Shown here piece by piece: positions 9,225 to 20,232 of a stretch of 64,000 nucleotides of DNA. Location: positions 4,766,001 to 4,830,000 of the forward strand of contig WPIO01000004.1 of the NCBI GenBank assembly GCA_009760855.2, in the 5' to 3' direction. The first letter of the stretch is position 1. Each line of letters begins with the position of its first letter. Source of the DNA: Cristatella mucedo. Taxonomy: Eukaryota; Bryozoa; Phylactolaemata; Cristatellidae. The position numbers were made by a program, and so were the translations under genes. Below the pieces are notes generated by a model. It saw nothing but the letters and a program-made list of their open reading frames with translations, did not search any database and was not told the origin of the DNA.

Positions 9225-10552
9225 CCTCGGTGCAACCTCGCGCGTCTTCGCAAATTCGCGGTCTCTCGGGACGCTTGGGCAGACGTGGACCGCAAGAAGA
9301 ACTGCCGCTGCAGCGCCCCGAATGCGGGGCAGGGCGAGGCCTGACTTGAGCGCGAGCGCTAGAATTCACAAGTCGCACGCGTCCTCGCACGCCTCACCAC
9401 ACGGAGCATGCGCACGGGACCACGTGCTCGTCCGTCGAGCGCTAGTCCGTTCGGATGTACCGCGGGGGTCGGTCCCGGGTTACTGAACGTCTCGGCCAAT
9501 GTGCGTTACGCACAATCCGCGTTACGTTACACCAGGGCTGGCGAAAAAATTATTGCTCTGTTTACGAACCCGATTCCGGGTTACGAACCAGATCCAATGA
9601 GCTCGTTGGAGCTTCGAAAGTATCCGGGCGTACTAAAGCCTCGGAGTGGATCGGCTGTTACAGGGTTTCCAAAAAAAGCACCGGAATGCAAAATAATTCC
9701 CACGAATTTATTGAGCGCTTAATTGAACCTCGAACGTGCTAACGAGGCGCCAGTTTACGGCAAGGGGGGTCAGATGAGGGTCAGGGGGTCGGATGTAAAA
9801 ACTCCTTCTCTCTCGAGAGAAGACAAAACACCTGCTTCTCTACCGCGAGTGGAGACAACCTCGGAGAGGGAATACCCACCGGAAGCATTCTAAGCATGAG
9901 TGAGTATTTTCTCCTACTTTTTTTTAATACAGGAACGACTTTTTTTGCCAGGCTTGGAAATGCAATTATTGTTCCCATTGTACATTGTGGGAAATCACGA
10001 TCAGGAGCTACGGACGACCCGGATTGCGAAGCCAGTCCGAAAGTGGATTAGGTAGCAACCCAGGAACACCAATAAATTGAATGTGGGCGCCAAACATAAA
10101 AAGCAAACTGCTGCCGGTGAAACATTGTGGGAGCACTCACTATCCTCGGTAATTTCCGTGGGCAGCTTCATTTCCTCTTTGGCCTGCAGCGACTGTCGAG
10201 CACGGCACAGTGGATTCGGTCTGATGGCTGGCAAGCGGGGTCGCCCTGCCATTACGGTTGGCCGTCGCTCGAAATGGCGAAGAGCCTGCAGTCACCGAAA
10301 GCTTTAAGAGCGTACGCAACAATCGCTGGCGTCACAGTGACGTAGAACAGTTAACCGTCGCCAGGTAGCCAGCGAGTTAAACGAGCTAAATGGAAAATAG
10401 AAGCGACGGAAAGCTTGCAGAAGCTTCCAGAAGCTTCCGTGTTTCTCATATCAGCGAAAACGAGCCTGCAGTCGCTTGCATTTCCTGACTTGATCACATT
10501 TATAAAGAAAAACTAAAAACCCACACATTTATCACAGCGTGCACACACTTGG
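9225..10552. other. Intergenic, no gene seen
   Basis: No supported gene. At 9533 the string CAGGGCTGGCGAAAA recalls hAT-type termini, but no partner end was found. Two open plus-strand frames near 9410-9740 overlap each other and match no family I know. Confidence 0.35.
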
Positions 10553-10735
10553 CATGCTATTACTAACCATATTTGCATGCTGACCCAGTGCATGTCATCC
10601 TTAACCGTGTCATTGTTATTGTCATTGAGCACGTTACCACTACACATTCGATCGTGTTTCCTTTGCAGCAAATGTAAAGTGCCTAGAAAGAGACTGAGTT
10701 CTCTGAGGGCGCTATATCAAATGTATTATTATTAT
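10553..10735 (+). mobile_element. LINE-A 3' UTR fragment
   Basis: Shows the LINE-A 3' UTR in order: ACTAACCATATTTGCATGCT, GACCCAGTGCATGTC, the GCAAATGTAAAGTGCCTAGA block, AAGAGACTGAGTTCTCTGAG, and an ATT tail. It is 5'-truncated and non-coding, and among the better-preserved tails in the window. Confidence 0.8.
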
Positions 10736-12199
10736 GAGTCGGCGTTTATTGGCCGTTAGGCTGGAGAGCTGACTGCAGCGCGAGCAGCCGAGAGTGATAC
10801 GCCGCCAATGTAGGGCAAAGCTCAAATGGTTCAGCCAGGTGCGAAGTAGCTACACCCTGCCTCAATCTCGAGATCAGATCGTGATATTTCGTTTGAATCG
10901 CTTCTTCGTTGGACAGAGAGAGGCGGCCGCTCATTCAGCAGGGGTTAGTCTCGGCTGAGTTTATCGAATCAAATACTTTTAATCTAGCTATTTAGCAGCC
11001 ACGCTTCAGAATAGGCGCATCGGTTACATGAACTTTTTGGTAACCCTGAGAAAAATAGCTACAGCGTTCTATCCTTGAGAGAACCAGAGACATCATCCGT
11101 GGTCCTTGGCGTACAATTTTGGGCAGTTTTCACACTCCTAAATCGTGGAAAGAGAACCAAAATGTGAAGACTAGCCTTGCATTCTTGATAAGTTATTTTT
11201 CAGAAAAGGACGTAGCCGTCAAAGATTACATTCACACTGGTACTACTACTACTACTACTACTAATAATAAAGAGTAGCTCACTGCCCTTGGGCTCTTTTT
11301 GCTAAATCTTAGTAGTTCCGTCACGGGAGTTGACGCTGAGCTATCTAGCCACTTGATGGTAGTATGCCATCTCGCTAAGCGACACAAGTGAGCCATCTTG
11401 CGACGTGACGGACTTTCTCGCTCTTATTAGTAGAGATGAGTCGTTAGAATGGCGCCATAAAATAATCAGATCTCTAATCTATCACTATTCTTGCAAGGAG
11501 AATTACTAGACTATACTCAGGAAAACTCACGCAAATCTACACCTTTCCTTCGGAAGGTTCGCCAGAAGGTGCGGCGAGCCCGATACGTCCAAATGCATTT
11601 TGCCGCGGGCATTTTTATTCGCACAGGCTCGCTTCCCAATGGCCAATAAGCTAGTCAATCTTCAGTAACTTCCGTTTGCGGGATGTGCCGTACGTACGTT
11701 CAAAATTGCATGGCTTGATCATTGGTATTGCCTTGCACTACCTCAGTCAGTCCCATGGCAAAATTCGGTTTTAGTACAAGAGTGTCGCCGAGTGTACAGC
11801 AAGACCTCCATTTTTTCTGCTAGGGCCAGGATTTTCTATGCATTCTGAGAGTCTTTTCGTCGAAGCTTTTTTTGGAGGCGTTTCGTTTTAAAAAAAAGTC
11901 TGAAGCTTCCGGCCGGTACTTGTCGCAACCTTCTTGAACTTTCCGGAACCGCGACATTAAATCCAGACTTGTTGAGTAGTTCGGCTCGAGCCGAAGCTAC
12001 TTTCTCGTGTGCAACGCTTGTCGAGCGAGGCATTTATAGTTTGAGCTTCGACTGTGGTCATTAAATGGCGTCGTTTAGCCAGCCGTCCGGTCTTATCTCG
12101 GCCCCGACGCCATTTAATGAACCCAGTCGCAGCTCAAAAGTACGTCTATTGCTAACATCCCAATGCGACTGGCCGCCAAGTCATGAAATCACCCTGGTC
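10736..12199. other. Intergenic, no gene seen
   Basis: Contains a short ACT/AAT microsatellite at 11241-11272 and otherwise unremarkable sequence. Frames of 60-65 codons occur on the minus strand (10746-10934, 11836-12033) with no recognisable similarity. Confidence 0.4.
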
Positions 12200-12270
12200 A
12201 AAGCCGCGACGCCTCCGGACGTAGCGACATTTAAAAGGAAGCTAAAAATCAACGCGCTGCGTTAATCGCG
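12200..12270 (+). mobile_element. LINE C-terminal coding fragment
   Basis: The plus-strand frame ending at 12265 closes with PPDVATFKRKLKINALR and a stop. This resembles the last residues of the LINE-A and LINE-B proteins (DLTTFKRNLKTHLFRTAF type). It is too short to assign to a family and may belong to a third, related LINE. Confidence 0.45.
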
Positions 12271-12339
12271 AAGAGTTTGCTCCGTCCGTCCGACCTGTCT
12301 TTTATGAGTTAACGTGTCCTGACAATGTGTAGGCTGTAT

Positions 12340-12985
12340 CAGAGGTCGGCAAACTCCGGCCTTTGGGCCTCATCCGGCCTAGCTAGTGCTCCAGTCCGGC
12401 CTAGAGGCCCCCTAGTTATTTATTGATGGATCCGGTCTAATTGAGTTGTCGAGGTTTTCTTCCCCTTCACTGTACAGCAGGTAATTTGACTTACGACAAT
12501 TCCAACTAGCGAGCTTTCGAAGTACGAGCCGCCTCTCGGCCACTTTTGGCTGTGAGTTGAGAGCTGCTATTGTGCTTGATAGAACTGCTATTGTGCTTGA
12601 TTTTGCTTCTCGCGTTTCGCAGTACGATTTTAGAGCTACGACTATGCTTTGCAAACGACTAGCGGCGGCAGCCCTTAGCCGTGACGGATTTTCGCCAGAA
12701 AGTGCTAACGAGTGCAAATCGGTGTGCCAGCGAGGCAAATAAGAGGACGGAGAGAGGAACAGCGTGCGGTTACTAGGGCTCTTGAGGGAATGGCAGCGGA
12801 AGACGCTCCGCTCCGACTGTCAGGGCATCATGACGTCAAGAGCGGGCCTGGTGGTTCCCTCCGCGACCGACTCGAGCGAGTCTTCGGGGTTGAGGACGAC
12901 TACGGCAGGAACCGTTGCAGTAAGTACTTTACTTCCAAAAATACCGTCGTATTAGAGATCCTCGCGTAACTGAAGACAATCGGCG
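12340..12985 (+). repeat. Left arm of long inverted repeat, hAT-like end
   Basis: It begins CAGAGGTCGGCAAACTCC, a terminus of the type seen in many hAT elements. The arm then matches the reverse complement of 17065-16283 almost throughout. Shared strings include TAGTTATTTATTGATGGATC, CGGAGAGAGGAACAGCGTG and GACCGACTCGAG. No 8-bp target duplication was found (left flank GGCTGTAT, right flank TGTAATTC). In both arms a short frame starting ATGACGTCAAG (left arm) runs to a GCAGTAAGT splice-donor-like site. That could be a transposon promoter and first exon, which is speculative. Confidence 0.7.
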
Positions 12986-13366
12986 CATTCTCAAAATAGT
13001 TTATGTTAGTTGGATTTAAAGTTATTAGCGGTACTGGAAACATAAAAGTCAGTCTCCTAATCTCCTACACAATTACATTAATAATAGAGTAGGTAAAATA
13101 TTAGAAATGATGCCTACCGACACTGCATGATATTCCATTCATATCTAGTAGTGTTAAAGATCACAATCATCACCTCTATCTACACTATCTTCTAAAAGAG
13201 ATCTGAACATGCCTGTTTTATGATTGAAGTGCATCTGCAGTTAGGAATAGTTTTCTAGATTTGAAATGCGTACACCCCCAAGCAATGAATGCACGTCTCA
13301 CATTATTTTGCTTGTCTTTAAAAATATCTGAGACGTTTTCGAATAAGTCTCCTAAGTCAATGCGTA

Positions 13367-13567
13367 TCACTTCATGCATACTTTACCGTCGCTAGTAAAG
13401 TCAGTTTCGTTCTCGCCCTTATCGCAATAAGAACACATAAACTTTTTCCGTCTTATGATTAGAGGTTTACAACTGATGCAAATTAATTCTGTGTTTTCAG
13501 CGTTAAATAGTTCGTAAATGTCTGGAGACTTTAATTTTACTTTCCATATATTGCATGTAAAAGCCAT
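13367..13567 (-). CDS. Unidentified cysteine-rich ORF
   Basis: A 66-codon open frame in AT-rich DNA with CISC, CSYC and CMKC, three CxxC pairs that suggest zinc binding. The reading continues past the Met-to-stop unit in a decayed form. I do not recognise the family. It lies 17 bp from, and divergent to, the integrase remnant at 13584. It may therefore be part of the same Polinton-like element or of a different gene. Confidence that it is a functional gene is low. Confidence 0.35.
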   Translation of the reverse strand: MAFTCNIWKVKLKSPDIYELFNAENTELICISCKPLIIRRKKFMCSYCDKGENETDFTSDGKVCMK

Positions 13568-13583
13568 ACATTAAATAGAAGGG

Positions 13584-13810
13584 ATGACTTTCAAAACACT
13601 AAATGAAAGAGAAAGACGGGACCATGACGAGAATGCTGCCATCAGTCAAGCATTAAAGAGTAGACCTAAAAAAGATCCTGATGGCTTCTTTGACGTTACC
13701 GTACAGAACGGTCAGCACCAAGCCGATATACTTTACTTATCCAATAATAAAGGTTAAAAGTGTGCCTTATGCGTTATAGATGTTGCGATCAGGTATAAAT
13801 ATGCTAGACC
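13584..13810 (+). pseudogene. Polinton/Maverick-type integrase remnant
   Basis: The plus-strand frame has the core HQADILYL followed, after one in-frame stop near 13755, by CALCVIDVAIRYKYARP. The order (HQAD with the first catalytic Asp, then a VIDVAxRYK strand) is characteristic of retroviral-like integrases of Polinton/Maverick and adintovirus-type elements. The frame is broken off at 13810 by a sequence starting CAGAGGTCGGCAAACTTT. Later catalytic residues were not found. It is a dead fragment, and the AT-rich composition matches the capsid-like fragments at 18-20 kb. Confidence 0.6.
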
Positions 13811-13813
13811 AGA

Positions 13814-14250
13814 GGTCGGCAAACTTTCCGGACTACTAGGCCATTTCAGGAGATCAAGAAGGCACACTAGGCCAGAAGAAACCGCGTCCACTCCGCCCGG
13901 CCGGCTGAGTAGGCGTAGCCAGACAAAAAAACAGTCGCGACGGTCGCACATACGCGCGCCGCGGCAATTATATATATTTTTAGTGAACCCTGCGATATTA
14001 CAATCAGAACTTGTGTCCGTAGAGCTAATAACCACATTTTGATACAGCTAGAAATTACTGCAGGCGTTGCACACAAAGCTATATTTAGAGATCAAGATAT
14101 AAAAAAAAAGTGAGGACATGGCATCGGAATCGAGAATTTTATTCGTTTCTCGAAAGGCGGAGACCAAAAAATCCTGAAAGCCCCAACTGAATATTTTAAG
14201 ACCGGAAGCTCAACTTGTCGGCCGGACTACGAGTAAATTCGAACCCAAAA
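13814..14250 (+). mobile_element. Third hAT-like terminus interrupting the integrase
   Basis: It starts CAGAGGTCGGCAAACTTT, then CCGGACTACTAGGCC, like the arm ends at 12340 and 17065. It sits exactly where the integrase frame is lost. A right end could not be located. A GGCCGGACTACGAG string at 14219-14232 may be a decayed part of it, so the end given is a guess. Confidence 0.5.
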
Positions 14251-16282
14251 CTCCATAGAGTGTACTTATGTTCACTGCAGGCGAATAACAAGGACTACTT
14301 AAAAACAGCAGAACATAAGCGATGAGTAAACTTCCAGCCAACATTGAAGAACTTTTCAGGCTGCTCATCAAAGCAATCTGAACATGTTTTTAATTTCCAT
14401 TGAGCTGGAACGATATCGTAACATTAATCAAAAGAAAACAAGCTGCACGCTGGAAAATACTTCAATGTCTACTGGCCACCTTCCCAATTCCGATTCCTGC
14501 CTCGAGAGCGATCTTGTAATGACGGGCGAACGTAAAAGACTAACACGGTATTCCTTATAGAGCTATGAAACGTCCACTAGCGCGACAGGGCAGCAACAAC
14601 CTGGCTCTGCAAATCAAGCAGTTGCACATTTATTGCTGATAATAACGATCCAAGAAGTACGATATAATTTTTGCCAAGTCAGATACATAATTTTTGCGCA
14701 CCAGGCCTTCTTCGCGAATGTTGCTATGAGTTTCAAATTAAATGGCGTCAATCAGTCCTCTTACATACCTGAGCGTACCTGATATAAAGCATATTGGAAA
14801 TGAACAAAGCCTTCAGGCATATGACTAATTCAAATTCACAGCAAATGCTGTGCACTAATAGCACAATACCTGTCCCAAAACGAACTTCGAATGCCAATAT
14901 ATACGTAACTGATTCCCGATTGATCGATGTGTGAAAGTCAATATTTTAGCTTTAATTGATTTATTTCAATTTCAATTTGCTTCAATATTTCAAATCGCCT
15001 ACAATCGACTACAGCTGAATGATGAAAATAAACTCAACGGCAGACCTAACGTGACTGATAATGTTCGTAACTTCTGACCCTGCATCGTAATTTCCCAATT
15101 TGTATGTAAATCCTTTCACTGCAAAATATGGGGATCGCTACTGGCTTTTCAAATTCGGAATCGTGGCACTGGTGATGAGGAAGCTGCTATTTCACACATC
15201 GGCTCTTTCAAAAACAGGATCACTTCTCTCGCCAAAGCGATTTGCCCGTACACATTTCGGACGCGGTTGCATGTCTGTGAATCGGGGTAGTTCAGCTTGT
15301 CACTCGAAGCTGCAGCCAAGTTGTTCACCATCTTACTGGCTTCAAGAGTAGCGATTACATTGCACGGTAATTATGGCTGCATATAATGCAAAGACCCCGA
15401 CGTGCATCGCTAACCTTGTAAGAAAAAGTTTGTTTGGCCTTAATCATAGATGAAGATGTACTGTTTGTAATACTTTGTGCAGGATCGAAAACTCACGTCT
15501 TTATTGAGAGATACCGTATACCGGAGGTTCTGACCAGAGCCAAGACTTGGGAGATTAGGCATTCACCTATCGTACCCTTACGTTCTAGAATTCAGTACCA
15601 GAGTATGTCTGGCTTTTGAAATCCTTCTAGGCTACCAACATCATCGCGAAAGCTGTAATTTTTGGCCAACTTAGGTGATCCCGGGCTTAACCCACGCAGT
15701 AATTGGTGTTACTGTGCTGAAAGGAAATAGGACTTCAGTAATCCGTCCATAAAGTAAAATTGCTTTGCTCGTCACAGCACACACGAGTACGCACAGCGTA
15801 CTCCTTGACTAAGGCGAACGGTGCATAAACCGAGACCGGAGAGTGAACCTGTTTACAGCACAGTATCTATCATCGCTCCCCAGTCAGGCGCTTCTGTTTC
15901 ATACAAGCGCCGAGATCGGTGTTAAAGAAAAATCCCACGAACCACAGCTTGCGGTGCAACCAGCTGTGCAATACTACCTTGACTTCCGAGTTCAATTCAT
16001 CCCGTGACGGAGCTTGTAACTCAAAATACTTCTGTATCAAATCAATTTTCCCCATAAAAATGAATTGAATTGCCACTAATCCGTTCCGGATCCTCAAAAA
16101 CACCGCGTATTTATGTGACGTTTTTAAATTACAAAATGGCCTCATAAATAACAGATATTTTTTACATACGCAGTACAACAGAGCGTATAGACAAATAACA
16201 CGTACGCCCAGAGACGTTCCAAGGGAATTGTGCACCCGGGGACATACTGCCGAAGAAGCGCAGTTTACTGGCCGGGCGTTTT
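14251..16282. other. AT-rich block, no gene recognised
   Basis: Low-GC sequence between the two inverted-repeat arms. Plus-strand frames at 15100-15351 and 15434-15619 and a minus-strand frame at 15149-15331 have no recognisable similarity. Its composition is like the flanking Polinton-like fragments, so it may be further decayed sequence of that element. The 191-codon minus-strand frame ending at 15870 runs out of the right arm and looks accidental. Confidence 0.35.
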
Positions 16283-17065
16283 TGCGGACGCACGGATTGT
16301 CTTTAGTTATGCGAGGATCTCCAAGATGACGGTACCGTCTAAGTAAACTACTTACTGCAACGGTTCCTTCCGTAGTCGGTCTCAACCCCGAAGGCTCACT
16401 CGAGTCGGTCGTGGGGGGAACCACCACACCCACGCTTGACGTCACGCCCTGACAGTCGGAACGTCTTCCGCTGCCCTTCCCTTACAAGCCTTAGTAACCA
16501 CACGCTGTTCCTCTCTCCGCCCTCTTACTTGCCTCGCTGGCACACCCACTTGCACTCGTTAACATTATCCGTCATGGCTAAGGGCTGCCGCCGATAGCCG
16601 TTGCAAAGCAAAGTTGCAGTTCTAAAATGGCTGACCTTGTGCATGTCGCTCCTAACCGTGTTATTAATGTTGTTTGTTTATCAAGTATGATATTACTCAC
16701 GATTCAATTGCATTTTCCTTTGCAGCAAATGTAAAGCGCCTAGAAAGAGATTGAGTTCTCTGAGGGCGCTTTATCAAGTGCATTATTATTATTATTAAAA
16801 TCTTACTGCAAAACGTGAGAAGCAAAATCAAGCACAACAACAGTTAGGTCTCAACTCAAAGCAAAAAGTGGCCGAGAGACGGCTCGTGCTTCGAAAACTC
16901 GTTAGTTGCGATACTCGTAAGTCAAAGTACCTCTATAGCGAATGGAAAAAAAAACCGTGACAACTCAATTAGGCCGGATCCATCAATAAATAACTAGGTC
17001 GCTAGGCCGGACTGGAGCACTAGCTAGGCCGGATCTGGCATAACGGCAGGAGTTTGCCGACCTCT
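16283..17065 (-). repeat. Right arm of long inverted repeat, hAT-like end
   Basis: Reverse complement of 12340-12985, ending GAGTTTGCCGACCTCT at 17050-17065. It is longer than the left arm because a LINE-A 3' end (16640-16797) sits inside it. Without that insert, the arms are about 640 bp each and perhaps 85% identical by eye. The mismatches are scattered, so the arms are old. Confidence 0.7.
16640..16797 (+). mobile_element. LINE-A 3' end inserted in inverted-repeat arm
   Basis: It shows the LINE-A tail (GTGCATGTCGCTCCTAACC to the ATT-repeat tail) and is missing at the equivalent place in the left arm. The insertion therefore happened after the two arms were in place or separated. Confidence 0.75.
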
Positions 17066-18335
17066 AGTGTAATTCATACCTCAGACGCTGGCGATTTAGT
17101 CTCCTTTCCTGAGTATTCTATTATATAAATTTCAACTTTAGCTTAATTTACTATTTCTGCGACTAATGAAACTAATCTCTTACATCTATTTTTGGCAAGT
17201 TCTCTGTCGGTTTGTATGCACATTTCTAACGTAAAATTTAATATCGTATCCTTTTCATTTCCTATTACTGAATCTGCCTTATTCAGAAATTAGACTAAAC
17301 TCAAAATCATAATACCCTATACTTCTCAACCTTGAGAATGTATACAAATAATATATAACTGATTGGGATGTCAATGTCTTCTTCTATGATTATTCTAACT
17401 TTACTTGCAGGTATTTCGTCTTTAGGTTGATGAAAGCAATTTAAACAAGGAATGGATATTTCAAATTTGAAAAGTAAGCGTTCTTCCATTGCTAATAGGT
17501 ACAATCCTAACAAGAATTACGCTTCATATTTCCGAAAAATCTTATATTCAATCAAGCGTCTGGCATTTTATTTCAACAAGTTTAATAAAATCTCCACAAT
17601 GAATCATGCCATTGGGACTATAACGATAACATTCATCACTAGAGAAAGCAGTCATTAGCGTTAGTTATGATGCTTTTAAATTTCAAGTCTAGTAACTTTG
17701 CGACTATTGGTTCGAACATTTTCCCAAAAAGTAAGAGAGCTCTTAATTCGAAAGTTTGATTGCTAATATATTTCTTAACTTTTCTACTTACCATTTCTTG
17801 AATTATTTTTTCGTCGACTTTACATTTCTGAATATTACATCGTTACGCAGCAGCGAATATACTTCGGATCCGCCAGTGTTTAATCTCATAAAGTCTAACC
17901 ACTCACCCCTACCTTGCTCCATTTATCTACAATATAAAGTAGTTTAAATTAATCGATGAGAATTTGAACTGCAGGGGGGGTTTAATGCTCTGAAAGCAGC
18001 ACAATCACCAGTAACAATGAGATCAAGTTCCGTTTCAGAAATCATGATGCTGTGAACTTTATATCCATTATCAGTTGGATTAGTCCAATGATTGATAGTG
18101 ACATCTAGGATGTTAGTATTCCTAAGCGATCGCTCGTTGATTCTAAGATCGATGACGTGAACGGGTAGAGCGCAACATAATCAGGAAGGGTGATTCCAGT
18201 TTCAGCTACGTTTTCTCTCACATCTAGGAACTGTTTCCTAAACTGAGTAATATCCAAGTAAGAAACGGCGCATTGAGCTTCAAGAAAAGTTGTTTATGAG
18301 CATCAATTTTGGATATTGACTTCAACCTCCAGGTC
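17066..18335. other. AT-rich block, probable decayed Polinton-like DNA
   Basis: Low-GC sequence with no open frame above about 70 codons. Reading the minus strand gives several protein-like stretches separated by stops and frameshifts (for example near 18000-18150 and 17850-17900). These continue the capsid-like fragments to the right. No known domain was recognised within this part. Confidence 0.35.
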
Positions 18336-19335
18336 TCACTGTAATGGTTTCAATGTTAGAATGGTAAAATACTGTGTAACTAGCATACTTATTCGTAATT
18401 GAAATGCGACTGTGAACCACCGAACTTTTTCACCTTGCACTTGAACGTCAAGCCAATACGTTTGTTGAATGCTGCCTATTATAGGTGAGATTTCATGCCT
18501 TCTATTTCTATAAATGAGTTTAATTCCACCATTTGATTCTCGTACATTATCAACGAGAGATTTTTTGTATCGAGATGCTTGACTTAACTTTAGGGGCAAT
18601 TAGGCGTAGCTTGTCCAGGAATATTCTAGAATCGCTAGTTGAATTAGCTGCAGGAGCAGCCGCCGGAGCAGGCGCATTCTCATCTTTTTAGCGCTAGTTC
18701 AGTGCTTGTGTCATAAATGATCTCATCCATTTCTGCGCAGAATCCTTAAATCCAATCCAGAGGCAGAATTTTTCACTGAAGAATCCATTTGGTTGGTCTT
18801 GAGCTCCTAGCGCCAGCTTCCTCATCATTTGCTGCTAAATCAGCATTGGCGCATGCAGGACTAGTATCTGCGGCTTCAGCATTTCCTACGCATGGAAAGT
18901 AATTACTATCTTATTTACCCCCCATCATTTCTCCAAAATTATGTCAATCCCTCACCTCTATTGTAGTAGTTAGAATCACTGTTCCGAGAACTGTAAAAGT
19001 TTCAGCCATTGCAAAGTCACTATTATTCAATTCAACCTCATCTCCTCCAGTTCTCAATCGCATTTGCTCAAAAAGCCATGCCGCTCCATTATTAACAAAC
19101 GTGATAGTAACATCAGCAGGTGCTTGATATCCAGCATTGCTAATAGGAGTAGCAACTGAGCGACCTGCAGCACCCTTTCACAGTTTTATACTGCTTTCAA
19201 CCGATAGATATGCGTCAGATAGTACAAAGTAATTCGAGTTCCTAACTTCTACGAAGAATTTAACGTTTGTTCCTGGACTAATTGCAGTTTCTTGAATACC
19301 ATCAGCCGGAGAATACTCACAATACTGAATGTTTC
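18336..19335 (-). pseudogene. Double-jelly-roll capsid-like gene remnant
   Basis: The minus-strand reading from about 19335 to 18930 holds FFVEVRNSNYFVLSDAYL, then VTITFVNNGAAWLFEQMRL, then a GGDEVE string. An ALS/VLSDAYL beta strand followed by a VNNGxAxLF motif is the N-terminal signature of the DJR-like major-capsid proteins found in Polinton-like elements and related viruses in invertebrate genomes. It is broken by an in-frame stop near 19190, a stop near 18945 and frameshifts. Later pieces resume at 18800-18600 and in the 87-codon frame 18599-18336 (KKSLVDNVRESNGGIKLIY). No restored protein is given. It is an old, dead copy. Confidence 0.5.
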
Positions 19336-19404
19336 AGATGGGTGCCGGAGGCAGTTCTCGATCTGTCATATTAAATATCTTGTCTACCTCCAAATCCACT
19401 ATCC

Positions 19405-20230
19405 CTATATAATAGTACTTAAAAGTACGTATTTTCTTTTTCTACTGCACAAACGACCTCTAATTACACTTATGAAAACACCACCTTTCTGTATTACCGG
19501 ATAAGAAGTTGTATACTGAAGTGCATCAATCACTCGACTTTCAGTTTCTTTCAGCATAATTTCTGGCTCTTTCTTAGCCCTGCCCGTCATCGATCTGTCT
19601 AATTCTTTATACATTACAGGATCGTTATTTCTTAACCTTTTTCATAATCTGTTTCTTCTTATTCCATTTTTCTAAATTCACACTCTTTATTTATCTTCGT
19701 TAAATAATCTTCTTTAGCTCTTCATTTGCCTTCATCGTGCTTCACCACTGCTTCATCTGCTTCCCCTCTTTTCTCATTCCTTGCATTCCAATCTATTTTG
19801 AGTCTCTTTCGCTTCCTTCGCATCTTTATAATCATCAACTAATTTCTTTATAGCAATACCGGTATCAAAAAAGTGTTTTTACTCCACCGGCAATATCTTT
19901 ACCGTGTTCTTTACCAAATTCAACTGCATTTTTAACCTGCACTAACTAACGTGTCAGCAACTCCTGCTCCAACGACCGACTTTCCTTTACCTCGACGCAC
20001 TCTAGGAAAGCCCACATTTCTCTCTATATCTATATATTAATCCTTAACTAATTTCAACAGTGACTACAATTTGTCAATGGTAGCCACGCTTTCTCAGCAA
20101 CTCCTGCTCCAACGACCGACTTTCCTTTACCTCGACGCACTCTAGGAAAGCCCACATTTCTCTCTATATCTATATATTAATCCTTAACTAATTTCAACAG
20201 TGACTACAATTTGTCAATGGTAGCCACGCT
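19405..20230 (-). pseudogene. Minor structural-protein-like remnant upstream of capsid
   Basis: On the minus strand, a basic segment (RVRRGKGKSVVGAGVADTL) is followed after a frameshift by an EFGKEHGKDIAGG stretch. A lysine/glutamate-rich region and a 69-codon open frame (19614-19405, MYKELDRSMTGRAKKEPE) come next. A small basic, glycine-rich protein just before the DJR capsid gene fits the minor capsid position in Polinton-like elements, but that is inference. At least three frame breaks are visible. Confidence 0.35.
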
Positions 20231-20232
20231 TT
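19955..20232. repeat. 140-bp tandem duplication
   Basis: Two nearly identical copies of a 140-bp unit stand head to tail: 19955-20094 and 20095-20232. Each starts CAGCAACTCCTGCTCCAACG and ends TAGCCACGCTTT. Identity is close to 100%, although the surrounding element is heavily decayed. The duplication is therefore much younger than the element, or is an assembly artefact. Confidence 0.95.

Noticed and set aside
12340-17065. Reading the 640-bp inverted repeat as the terminal repeats of the Polinton-like element
   Set aside because: The capsid-like remnants lie outside the arms, the enclosed 3.3 kb is too short for a Polinton, and no 6-bp target duplication flanks an AG...CT boundary.
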